64,000 nt of DNA. It comes from Zobellella iuensis (GTDB lineage: Bacteria; Pseudomonadota; Gammaproteobacteria; Enterobacterales; Aeromonadaceae). Both the position numbers and the translations under genes were made by a program. Under the pieces are notes generated by a model, which was not told where the DNA came from, searched no databases, and saw nothing but the letters and a program-made list of their open reading frames with translations. This document shows, one piece after another, positions 56,421 through 64,000 of the stretch; position 1 is the stretch's first letter, and every line of letters starts with the position of its first letter. The DNA lies in assembly GCF_016746085.1 (NCBI RefSeq), contig NZ_JAERTZ010000026.1, forward strand, positions 248,001 through 312,000, read 5' to 3'.

Positions 56421-56436
56421 TAGCAAACGATTTTAT
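56421..56436. promoter_or_regulatory. Weak PurR-type operator between upp and purM
   Basis: TAGCAAACGATTTTAT matches about 10 of 14 defined positions of the PUR box, keeping the GCAAACG core. It lies in the divergent upp/purM spacer about 140 bp before purM. Suggestive only. Confidence 0.35.
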
Positions 56437-56577
56437 CCGCGTCAGGTTAGTGGACTAACGCCTGTGGCACTGCCTCGCGCATTAAATTAGAATAGCGGCC
56501 GAAATAGTGAATAACAGCCGGTTTGAGCGCCAATTGCCGCCAACCGGCCTTTGAATCCAAAAACAAGGTGATCCCCC

Positions 56578-57615
56578 GTGACGCAGAACAAACCCCTGAG
56601 CTACAAAGACGCCGGCGTAGACATCGATGCCGGTAACGCCCTGGTTGAACGCATCAAAGGCGTTAGCCGTCGTACTCAACGCCCGGAAGTCATGGGCGGA
56701 CTCGGGGGCTTTGGTGCCCTGTGCCAACTGCCCACCGGCTATAAAGAGCCGGTGCTGGTGGCCGGCACCGACGGCGTGGGCACCAAGCTGCGCCTGGCCA
56801 TCGACCTCCAGCGCCACCAGGGGGTGGGCATCGATCTGGTGGCCATGTGCGTCAACGATCTGATCGTACAGGGCGCCGAGCCGCTGTTCTTCCTCGACTA
56901 CTACGCCACCGGCAAGCTGGACGTGGACACCGCCGCCGACGTGGTCACCGGCATCGGCGCCGGCTGTGAACTGAGCGGCTGCGCCCTGATCGGCGGCGAA
57001 ACCGCGGAAATGCCCGGCATGTACGAAGCCGGCGACTACGACCTGGCAGGCTTTTGTGTCGGCGTAGTAGAAAAAAGCGGGATTATCGACGGCTCCAAGG
57101 TGGCCGCCGGCGACGCCCTGATCGCCCTGGGCTCCAGCGGCCCCCATTCCAACGGTTATTCCCTGATCCGCAAGATCCTGGAAGTGAGCCAGGCCGAGCT
57201 GCAACAGCCGATGGGCGAAGGCACCCTGGCCGATGCCCTGATGGCCCCCACCCGCATCTACGTCAAGCCGGTGCTGGAATTGATCAAGCAGTTCGACATC
57301 CACGCCCTCAGCCACATCACCGGCGGCGGCTTCTGGGAAAACATTCCCCGGGTGCTGCCCGCCGGTGCCAAGGCGGTGATCGACGGCGCCAGCTGGCAGT
57401 GGCCGCAGGTGTTCCAGTGGCTGCAGCAGGCCGGCAACGTGGACACCTTTGAAATGTACCGCACCTTCAACTGCGGCGTGGGCATGATCATCGCCCTGCC
57501 CGCCGAGCAGGCCGAAGCCGCGGTCAAGTTCATGCAGGATGCCGGTGAAAACGCCTGGCTGATCGGCCGCATCGACGCCGCCGCCGAGGGCGAAGAGCAG
57601 GTCGAAATCCAATGA
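56578..57615 (+). CDS. purM: Phosphoribosylformylglycinamidine cyclo-ligase
   Basis: PurM makes AIR in purine synthesis. The 345-residue protein shows [35 protein letters not shown] and [11 protein letters not shown]. The start is GTG at 56578, with AAGGTG 13 bp upstream. It overlaps purN by 4 bp (ATGA). Confidence 0.97.
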   Translation: MTQNKPLSYKDAGVDIDAGNALVERIKGVSRRTQRPEVMGGLGGFGALCQLPTGYKEPVLVAGTDGVGTKLRLAIDLQRHQGVGIDLVAMCVNDLIVQGAEPLFFLDYYATGKLDVDTAADVVTGIGAGCELSGCALIGGETAEMPGMYEAGDYDLAGFCVGVVEKSGIIDGSKVAAGDALIALGSSGPHSNGYSLIRKILEVSQAELQQPMGEGTLADALMAPTRIYVKPVLELIKQFDIHALSHITGGGFWENIPRVLPAGAKAVIDGASWQWPQVFQWLQQAGNVDTFEMYRTFNCGVGMIIALPAEQAEAAVKFMQDAGENAWLIGRIDAAAEGEEQVEIQ

Positions 57616-58250
57616 AGCGCATCGTCGTACTGATCTCCGGCAGCGGCAGCAACCTGCAGGCGCTGCTGAGTCAGGCCGAGGCCGCCCAACTGGGCGGCGA
57701 CATCGTCGCCGTGATCAGCAACAAGGCCGAGGCCTACGGCCTGGAGCGGGCCCGTATCGCGGGCGTGCCCACCGCCGTGCTGTCCCACCAGGGCTATGCG
57801 GACCGGGAAGGCTACGACGCCGCCCTGATGGCGCTTATCGACGGCTACCGGCCGGATCTGGTGGTGCTGGCCGGCTTTATGCGCATCCTCACCCCCGGCC
57901 TGGTGCGCCACTACCAGGGCCGCATGCTCAACATCCACCCCTCGTTGCTGCCTAACTACCAGGGGCTGCATACCCACCGCCGCGCCATCGAGGCCGGCGA
58001 CGAGGAGCACGGCTGCAGCGTGCACTTCGTCACCGAGGAGCTGGACGGCGGCCCCGTGGTGCTGCAGGCGCGGGTGCCCATCTTCGCAGGCGACGACGAA
58101 GCCGCCGTGGCCGCCCGGGTGCTGGTGCAGGAACACGCCATCTATCCCCTGGTGGTGCGCTGGTTCTGCGATGGCCGGCTCGCAATGCGGGACGGCCAGG
58201 CGGTGCTTGACGGCAAGGCCCTGCCCGCCCAGGGCTACGCCGAAGACTGA
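57612..58250 (+). CDS. purN: Phosphoribosylglycinamide formyltransferase
   Basis: The 212-residue folate-dependent GAR transformylase has [12 protein letters not shown], the catalytic region [14 protein letters not shown] (Asn and His) and [12 protein letters not shown] (Asp). Coupled to purM by an ATGA overlap. Its 3' end overlaps the convergent gene by 16 bp. Confidence 0.97.
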   Translation: MKRIVVLISGSGSNLQALLSQAEAAQLGGDIVAVISNKAEAYGLERARIAGVPTAVLSHQGYADREGYDAALMALIDGYRPDLVVLAGFMRILTPGLVRHYQGRMLNIHPSLLPNYQGLHTHRRAIEAGDEEHGCSVHFVTEELDGGPVVLQARVPIFAGDDEAAVAARVLVQEHAIYPLVVRWFCDGRLAMRDGQAVLDGKALPAQGYAED

Positions 58251-59017
58251 GGCTCCGGCGCGACCAGCAGGGCGGCGTTGATGCCCTTCATGCGGGCGCC
58301 ATTCAACAGCGGGCTGTCCCGCTGCAGCACCAGCAGCGGGGCCCGGTCGCTGGCGGCGGCCACCACTCCCGACAGGCTCCAGCCGGTGATCGGCAGCATC
58401 GCCGGCCGCAGGCCCAAGGGCTCCAGCACCGCGCCCAGTTCATCGGCCCGGGCCGCCGGCACCGCTATCCACAAGGGCAACGGCTGCTGCCGGGCCAGTT
58501 GTTCGGCCCGGGCCAGCACGGGCGCATCCCGCGTCGCCTCCTCCAATATCGCCAGCACCAGTTCCACCGGCCTGAACCGGCGGCTCAGCAACAGCAGCGG
58601 ATAGTCCGGCGGGCAGTCCCAGGGCGGCAGCTCGGCGGCGGAGTCGAGCACCAGCACCTGCACTTCATCGTGCGAGGCCGGTGGCCGGGCCAGCAACTGC
58701 TCGCGCCGGCCGTACTCCACCTCCAGGCTCCATTCCAGTGCCCGATGGCGGGCCAGTTGCTGCAGCCGCTGCCGGATATGCTCGCGCCGGCGGCGAAATT
58801 GCAAGCGCACCCGCTCCGGCTCCAGCGTCCGTACCCGGCCGGTGGTCAGGCTCACCTCCCGGGTGCAGGGCAGCTCGGCACAGCGCAGCAGGCTTTCATC
58901 CTCGATAACAACGGCGCGCAACCGGGCCCCGTGCCGGGCGGCGAACTCGGCCACCTGGTCCAGCATCTCCAGTTCGGCCTGGCCGAGATCCGGATACCAC
59001 AGGATGCGCCTGATCAT
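58235..59017 (-). CDS. Hypothetical protein, possible degenerate tandem Usp-fold
   Basis: A 260-residue soluble protein I do not recognise firmly. The N-terminal half (ILWYPDLGQAELEMLDQVAE, then HGARLRAVVIED) has the beta-alpha-beta rhythm of universal stress proteins, and a second half (LPLWIAVPAARADELGAVL) repeats a similar pattern; the nucleotide motif GxxGxxxxS is not evident. It overlaps the stop of the Lon-family gene by ATGA, so it is cotranslated. Convergent with purN. Confidence 0.75.
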   Translation of the reverse strand: MIRRILWYPDLGQAELEMLDQVAEFAARHGARLRAVVIEDESLLRCAELPCTREVSLTTGRVRTLEPERVRLQFRRRREHIRQRLQQLARHRALEWSLEVEYGRREQLLARPPASHDEVQVLVLDSAAELPPWDCPPDYPLLLLSRRFRPVELVLAILEEATRDAPVLARAEQLARQQPLPLWIAVPAARADELGAVLEPLGLRPAMLPITGWSLSGVVAAASDRAPLLVLQRDSPLLNGARMKGINAALLVAPEPQSSA

Positions 59018-61422
59018 GATTCTTCGTCCGGACCTTTGGGCGCCGCCTCATGCTCCGCCGCCTTCTGGCGGCGCTGCAGCTCGGCCAACTGCGCCAGCCG
59101 TTGCCGGACCCTGGCGTTGACCGTGCCCTCGGGATAGTTCCCCCGCTCGTCCGCCTCCCCCGCCGGCAGGCCGGCGAGCAGGGACAGCGCCTCGTCCAGG
59201 TGCACCACCGAATAAACGTGGAAGCGCCCCTCGGCCACCGCCCGGCGCAGCTCCCGGTTCAGCATCAGGTTGTCTTCGTTGGCCTTGGGGATGATCACCC
59301 CCTGCCCCGGCGCAAAACCCCGCGCCTGGCAGATGTCGAAAAAGCCTTCGATCTTCTCGTTGACCCCGCCGATGGGCTGCACCTGGCCGTACTGGTTGAT
59401 GGAGCCGGTCACCGCCAGCGCCTGGCTGAGCGGCACCCGGGCGATGGCCGAGATCAGGGCGCAACACTCCGCCACCGAGGCACTGTCGCCCTCGATCATG
59501 CCGTAGGACTGCTCGAAGGCCAGACTGGCGGACACCGCCATGGGTCCCTCCGCCGCGTAGCGGCTGCCGAGAAAGCGCGACAGGATCAACATGGCCTTGG
59601 CATGGATGGCACCGCCGAGTTTCACCTCCCGCTCGATGTCGAGCACGGCGCCGGTGCCGAGGCGGGCGGTGGCGCTGATCCGCGCCGGCTGGCCAAAACG
59701 GTAGTTGCCCAGATCCAGCACCGTCAGGCCGTTGACCTGGCCCACCACGGCGCCGTCGGTGTCGATGAACTTGCTGCCGCGCAGCACCGACGCTTCCATC
59801 TGCCGGTGGATGCGCGAGGCCCGCCGCCGGGCGGCGTCCAGCGCCTGCTCTATGGCGTCGGCCGCGATGCTCTGCTCGCCGCCGTGCTCGGCCCAGTAGT
59901 TGGCCTCGTGCAATACATCGGTCAGTTCCTGGGTGTGGGCCGACAGCCGCAGCTGATCGTCGGCCAGCCGGCCGGCATGTTCCACCATCCGCGCCACCCC
60001 GTCCCGGGTGAGCGGACGCAAGTCCTGCTGGCGGGCCAGCCAGCCGATGAAACGGGCGTAGCGCTGCAGGTTTTCCGGGCTGACGTCCACCTCGTCCTGA
60101 TAGTCCGCCTGCACCTTGAACAGCTTGCCGAAATCGGGATCGTAGGCCGCCAGCAGGTAATAGAGCTGGCGCTCGCCGATCAGCACCACCTTCAGCTCCA
60201 TGGGCACCGGCTCCGGCTCCAGGGAGACGGTGCTGGCCAGGCTGTAAAACTGCTCCAGCGATTCGATGCGGATCTCCCGGGCGAACAGGGCCCGTTTCAG
60301 CGCTTCCCAGGCCATGGGCTGCTGCACCAGCTTGCGCGCGTCCAGGATCAGGTAGCCGCCGTTGGCCCGGTGCAGGGCACCACCGCGGATCAGGGTGAAG
60401 TCGGTAACCAGGGCACCCTGCTGCACGTGGTGCTCGACCCGGCCGAGCAGACGGGACAGGTTGGGCAGGTCTTCGTAGATCACGGGGGCGCCGCTGCTGT
60501 CGGCGTTGTCCACCAACAGGTTGAGCTGATAGCGGGCCAGCAGCTGGGCCGGCAACGCCCCTTCGCGCATATGGCCGAGCAGCAGGTTGACGTTGCCGCT
60601 CAAGTCCTGCTGTATCGCCTCCAGTTGGCGGAGCACGGGATCGCAGCCGCCGTATTCCCGGCGCAGCTCGTCGATCAGGTTGCCGCCGGCGAACATCACC
60701 ATCTCTTCGTTCAGCCACTGGATATGCAGCTGGGTTTCCCGCCGCCACTGGGGGAACTGCTGCAGCACCTCCTGCAGCCTGGCCTCCACCCGGGCGATGG
60801 CCTGCTCCATGGCGGTGCGCTCCACCTCCGGCAACTGGCGGAAAGCGCGGGCGTCCAGCACCTCGTCGCCCTTGCGCGGCGCCAGGGTAAAGCCGGTGGG
60901 CGTGCTGAGCAGGGCCACCTGCTCGGCCTTGGCCTGCGCCTTGACTTCGGCCATGGCCGCCGCCTGCCGCTCGGCCAGCTGCTGGTTCAGCTCTTCCAGC
61001 CGCAGGCGGTATTCCTCGCTCTCGAACGCCGCCGGAATGGCGGTAAGCAGCTCGTCGACCAGCGTATCCAGGCTGGCCTTGAAGCGCCGGCCCACCCCGG
61101 CCGACAGGATCAGCAGCGCCGGCCGCTCCGGCTCGTCGAAACGGTAGACGTAGCAGATGTCCGGCGGCACCGGCTCATGGGCCGCCCGGCCGCTCAGAAA
61201 ACGCAGGGTAAGGGAATGACGGGCGCAGCTTTCCGGCGCCATCATAAAGATATTGAAACCCTGGCTGCGGATGCCGGTGCCGAAGGACAGGGCCTCCAGC
61301 AGCCGCTCCTGGCCCACCAGGGCACCGGAATCGGTGAGTTCGTCGGTAGTGGCAAAGCTGAAAACGGCCTCGTCGCAGGCGCGGTAAAGCCGTTCGGGAG
61401 CTAGGGGAGAAAGGGATTCCAT
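59014..61422 (-). CDS. Lon-family AAA-type protease (AAA_32/Lon_C architecture)
   Basis: The 802-residue protein has an N-terminal AAA-like region with a long coiled insert (about 120-260, LEELNQQLAERQAAAMAEVK) and a C-terminal Lon protease domain. The Ser-Lys dyad is Ser647 (EGDSAS) and Lys690 (NEKIEGFF), 43 residues apart as in Lon. The Walker A place reads APESCARHS (62-70) with no GK[ST], and the Walker B place is GGYLILDA. The opening residues are typical of gammaproteobacterial Lon-like paralogues rather than housekeeping Lon. Substrates unknown. Confidence 0.88.
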   Translation of the reverse strand: MESLSPLAPERLYRACDEAVFSFATTDELTDSGALVGQERLLEALSFGTGIRSQGFNIFMMAPESCARHSLTLRFLSGRAAHEPVPPDICYVYRFDEPERPALLILSAGVGRRFKASLDTLVDELLTAIPAAFESEEYRLRLEELNQQLAERQAAAMAEVKAQAKAEQVALLSTPTGFTLAPRKGDEVLDARAFRQLPEVERTAMEQAIARVEARLQEVLQQFPQWRRETQLHIQWLNEEMVMFAGGNLIDELRREYGGCDPVLRQLEAIQQDLSGNVNLLLGHMREGALPAQLLARYQLNLLVDNADSSGAPVIYEDLPNLSRLLGRVEHHVQQGALVTDFTLIRGGALHRANGGYLILDARKLVQQPMAWEALKRALFAREIRIESLEQFYSLASTVSLEPEPVPMELKVVLIGERQLYYLLAAYDPDFGKLFKVQADYQDEVDVSPENLQRYARFIGWLARQQDLRPLTRDGVARMVEHAGRLADDQLRLSAHTQELTDVLHEANYWAEHGGEQSIAADAIEQALDAARRRASRIHRQMEASVLRGSKFIDTDGAVVGQVNGLTVLDLGNYRFGQPARISATARLGTGAVLDIEREVKLGGAIHAKAMLILSRFLGSRYAAEGPMAVSASLAFEQSYGMIEGDSASVAECCALISAIARVPLSQALAVTGSINQYGQVQPIGGVNEKIEGFFDICQARGFAPGQGVIIPKANEDNLMLNRELRRAVAEGRFHVYSVVHLDEALSLLAGLPAGEADERGNYPEGTVNARVRQRLAQLAELQRRQKAAEHEAAPKGPDEES

Positions 61423-61516
61423 GGCCGGCCTCGCTGAACAGTGCTGTTCAAAGCCTAGTCAAAATTGCCGGGCCCGCCGCGATCCAGATCAAGGCGCGCC
61501 CGGTTTTACGGAGCAT

Positions 61517-62308
61517 TCAGCAGGGCTCGGTCCCGTTGCCGGCGATGCGCTCGCCCAGATGGAACAGGCTGAACTCGCCGGGCTGCATCCTGTGCCACTG
61601 CTCGTTGTTGGTGAGCGGCTGGGTGGCGATCACCGTCACCACGTCGTTGGGGGTGGTTTCCTGCTGGAAGTCGATTTCCACCTCTTCGTCGATCAGGCGC
61701 GCCGGGCCGAAGGGCGCGCGGCGGGTGATCCAGTGCAGGTTGTTGCTGCAGTAGGTCATCAGGTGCTCGCCGTCGGTGAGCAGCATGTTGAACACCCCCA
61801 GGGCGCGCAGCCGGTCGCACAATGTGGCCACATGGCGGAACATGGCCGCCATATTGCCGGGCCTGCGCGGATATTTGCGCTCCAGCTCGTGCAGCAGCCA
61901 GCAGAAGGCCAGCTCGCTGTCGGTGTCGCCCACCGGTTTGTGCCGCCCGCTTTTCAGCTTGCTCTTGTAGCCGCTGAGCTGGCCGTTGTGGGCGAAGGTC
62001 CAGTAGCGGCCCCACAGCTCGCGGGTAAAGGGGTGGGTGTTCTCCAGGGCGATGCCGCCCCGGTTGGCCTGGCGGATATGACTGACCACGGCGCAGCTCT
62101 TGATGGGATATTCCTGCACCAGCTGGGCGATGCGCGACTGGCTGGAGGGCTGGGGATCCTTGAAGGTGCGCAGCCCCTTGCCCTCGTAAAAGACGATGCC
62201 CCAGCCGTCCTTGTGGGGGCCGGTGCGCCCGCCCCGTTGCATCAGGCCGGTAAAGCTGAAACAGATATCGGTGGGCACATTGGCGCTCATCCCCAGCAGT
62301 TCACACAT
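61517..62308 (-). CDS. yafJ: YafJ, class II glutamine amidotransferase-like protein
   Basis: The 263-residue Ntn-fold protein has nucleophile Cys2 after Met removal (MCELLGMSANVPTD), GRTGPHKDGWGIVFYEG, SHIRQANRG and AHNGQLSG. It has no synthetase domain, so its acceptor is unknown. Six bases downstream of gmhA, the same order as in E. coli (fadE/gmhA-yafJ). Confidence 0.92.
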   Translation of the reverse strand: MCELLGMSANVPTDICFSFTGLMQRGGRTGPHKDGWGIVFYEGKGLRTFKDPQPSSQSRIAQLVQEYPIKSCAVVSHIRQANRGGIALENTHPFTRELWGRYWTFAHNGQLSGYKSKLKSGRHKPVGDTDSELAFCWLLHELERKYPRRPGNMAAMFRHVATLCDRLRALGVFNMLLTDGEHLMTYCSNNLHWITRRAPFGPARLIDEEVEIDFQQETTPNDVVTVIATQPLTNNEQWHRMQPGEFSLFHLGERIAGNGTEPC

Positions 62309-62313
62309 GGCGC

Positions 62314-62895
62314 TTACCCTTGCTCCATCTCTTTTTCCACCAGCTGGATCAGGATGTGGATAATCTTGATATGCACCTCCTGGATGCGATCCGCATAACC
62401 GAAGTGGGGCACCCGGATTTCCACGTCCGCCAGGCCGGCCATCTTGCCGCCGTCCTTGCCGGTCAGCGCTATCACCTTGATGCCCTTGGCCCTGGCCGCC
62501 TCTATCGCCTTGAGGATATTGCCGGAGTTGCCGCTGGTGGACAGACCGAACAGCACGTCGCCCTCGCGGCCCACCGCCTCCAGGTAGCGGGAGAACACGT
62601 ATTCGTAGCCGAAGTCGTTGGACACGCAGGAGATGTGGCTGGGATCGGAAATGGCGATGGCCGGGTAACCGGGGCGGTTTTCCCGGTAGCGGCCGGTCAG
62701 CTCCTCGGCGAAGTGCATGGCGTCACAGTGGGAGCCGCCGTTGCCGCAGGAGAGCACCTTGCCGCCGGCCTTGAAGCTGTCGGCCAGCAACTTGGCCGCC
62801 CGCTCGATGGCGGCGATATTGGCGTCGTCGGCCAGGAAGCGGTTCAGCACCTCGGCGGCTTCGTGCAGTTCGTTGCGGATCAGATCCTGATACAT
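62314..62895 (-). CDS. gmhA: Phosphoheptose isomerase (sedoheptulose-7-phosphate isomerase)
   Basis: First step of ADP-heptose synthesis for the LPS inner core. The 193-residue SIS-domain protein is nearly identical in blocks to E. coli GmhA ([50 protein letters not shown]). ATG at 62895 matches the family; the frame upstream is not used. Confidence 0.97.
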   Translation of the reverse strand: MYQDLIRNELHEAAEVLNRFLADDANIAAIERAAKLLADSFKAGGKVLSCGNGGSHCDAMHFAEELTGRYRENRPGYPAIAISDPSHISCVSNDFGYEYVFSRYLEAVGREGDVLFGLSTSGNSGNILKAIEAARAKGIKVIALTGKDGGKMAGLADVEIRVPHFGYADRIQEVHIKIIHILIQLVEKEMEQG

Positions 62896-63083
62896 GAAAT
62901 GGCCTCTCACTTGCGGTAAAGGGGCATTTTGGCACAAGTCGCCAGGGGCGGGAAGCGGGGGAGCGGGCCGGCCTGAGCCGGGGCCGGTGCCGCTGCCCCC
63001 CGGCCCCGGTTCAGGGTATACACTTTTTTAACGGCCGCGCAGCTTGATTTAAACATCCGTATGAATTACAACTAGGGAAAACA

Positions 63084-63100
63084 CACAGGTCTGACCTCTT
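63084..63100 (+). promoter_or_regulatory. FadR-type operator upstream of fadE
   Basis: The palindrome around AGGTC-T-GACCT matches about 13 of 16 defined positions of the FadR operator. It lies 29-45 bp before the fadE start, where binding would repress transcription and long-chain acyl-CoA would release it. Confidence 0.65.
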
Positions 63101-63128
63101 ACCTTTTAATCTGCACAAGGAGTCGTTT

Positions 63129-64000
63129 ATGGTTACCGCATTGCTGCTACTGATCACCTGGGGAGGTCTGGCCTATCGTCAGGCTCGGCTGGTGACCAGT
63201 TCCCTGGCTACCGCCGCCATACTGGCCTTGGGTACCCTGCTCGGTGAAGTGGGGCCCCTCATCTGGCTGTTGTTCGCCGTGGTGGCCGCCGTGCTCAACC
63301 TGCCGGCCCTGCGCCACGGCCTGCTGAGCCGGCCGCTGTTCAGGGTCTACAAGGGGCTGATGCCGGAGATGTCGCGTACCGAGAAGGAAGCCATCGAGGC
63401 CGGCACCACCTGGTGGGAAGCCGAGCTGTTTCGCGGCAAGCCGAACTGGCAGACCCTGCACAACTATCCCCAGCCCCGCCTGAGCGAGGAAGAGCAGGCC
63501 TTTATGGACGGTCCGGTGGAAAACGTGTGCCGCATGACCAATGACTGGGAAGTCACCCATGAGCGTGCGGATCTGTCGCCGGAAGTCTGGGCCTACCTGA
63601 AAGAACACAAGTTCTTCGCCATGATCATCAAGAAGGAATACGGCGGCCTCGAATTCTCCGCCTATGCCCAGTCGCGGGTACTGCAAAAGTTGTGCAGCAC
63701 CAGCGCGGTGCTGGCTTCCACCGTGGGCGTGCCCAACTCCCTCGGCCCCGGCGAGCTGCTGCAGCACTACGGCACCAAGGCGCAGAAAGACCATTACCTG
63801 CCCCGCCTGGCCCGGGGCGAGGAAATCCCCTGCTTCGCCCTCACCAGCCCGGAGGCGGGCTCCGACGCCGGTGCCATTCCGGATTATGGCGTGGTGTGCA
63901 TGGGTGAGTGGCAGGGCGAAGAAGTGCTCGGCATGCGCATCACCTGGAACAAGCGCTACATCACCCTGGCGCCGGTGGCCACGGTGCTGGGGCTGGCGTT
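63129..64000 (+). CDS. fadE: FadE acyl-CoA dehydrogenase (3' end cut)
   Basis: First oxidation of fatty-acid beta-oxidation. About 290 codons are visible and the frame is open at the window end. Two N-terminal membrane segments ([13 protein letters not shown] and [12 protein letters not shown]) precede the dehydrogenase part, with [32 protein letters not shown] and [16 protein letters not shown], as in E. coli FadE (about 815 residues). ATG at 63129 follows AAGGAG. Divergent from gmhA, as in E. coli. Confidence 0.93.
   Translation, partial: MVTALLLLITWGGLAYRQARLVTSSLATAAILALGTLLGEVGPLIWLLFAVVAAVLNLPALRHGLLSRPLFRVYKGLMPEMSRTEKEAIEAGTTWWEAELFRGKPNWQTLHNYPQPRLSEEEQAFMDGPVENVCRMTNDWEVTHERADLSPEVWAYLKEHKFFAMIIKKEYGGLEFSAYAQSRVLQKLCSTSAVLASTVGVPNSLGPGELLQHYGTKAQKDHYLPRLARGEEIPCFALTSPEAGSDAGAIPDYGVVCMGEWQGEEVLGMRITWNKRYITLAPVATVLGLA

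Noticed and set aside
59050-61404. 784-codon plus-strand frame opposite the Lon-like gene
   Set aside because: Same cause: antisense shadow of a GC-rich gene, with low-complexity composition and no start signal.

Overview
The window looks like chromosome of a high-GC gammaproteobacterium. Gene content and order (bamB-yfgM-hisS-ispG-rodZ-pilW-rlmN-ndk, a complete isc operon, yejK/yejL-yejM, uraA-upp/purM-purN, yafJ-gmhA/fadE) match Enterobacterales, Vibrionales and Aeromonadales. The bkd operon, the long-form isocitrate lyase and the tandem pepB genes point to a marine Aeromonadales-like genus such as Oceanimonas, Oceanisphaera or Zobellella; the genus is an inference. I see no rRNA, tRNA, CRISPR array, transposase or prophage.

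Layout. 1-7600 (mostly minus): envelope and translation genes bamB (cut by the window start), yfgM, hisS, ispG, rodZ, pilW, rlmN, ndk. 7700-10290: two tandem M17 aminopeptidases. 10290-10680: intergenic heptamer-repeat arrays. 10680-16140: iscRSUA-hscBA-fdx-iscX behind two abutting IscR-type operators. 16220-20490: trmJ, the anaerobic ubiquinone genes ubiT/ubiUV (divergent, with an FNR-type promoter), nlpI. 20600-26360: queA-tgt-yajC-secD-secF. 26560-27650: CBS protein and acpH. 27650-27990: a gene-free, strongly folded region. 27990-33210: a branched-chain ketoacid dehydrogenase operon (E1 alpha, E1 beta, E2) ending in a Hanks-type kinase gene. 33300-37300: chemoreceptor and isocitrate lyase. 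37300-41280: peroxide regulon ahpC-ahpF with a convergent oxyR. 41420-46860: yejK, yejL-yejM, an NlpC/P60 lipoprotein, an Sfp-type PPTase and a CnoX-like thioredoxin. 47000-53350: NSS transporter, perM, a TusA-like protein, bepA, a TlpA-like lipoprotein, yfgD, a DUF2069 protein, hda. 53340-58250: DUF2066 protein, uraA-upp, purMN. 58230-64000: a Usp-like protein, a Lon-family protease, yafJ, gmhA, and fadE (cut by the window end).

Most genes are housekeeping. The least explained signals are (i) inverted pairs of heptanucleotide arrays at gene ends (10350-10679, 25173-25324, 52527-52610, weaker at 44618-44676), one of which supplies the last codons of queA; (ii) 71-bp double-hairpin elements at 25214-25284 and 46921-46991; (iii) nested inverted repeats at 27675-27918; and (iv) the kinase coupled to the bkd genes. 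Several operators can be read directly (IscR, OxyR, FNR, FadR, weaker PurR) and fit the functions of the adjacent genes.
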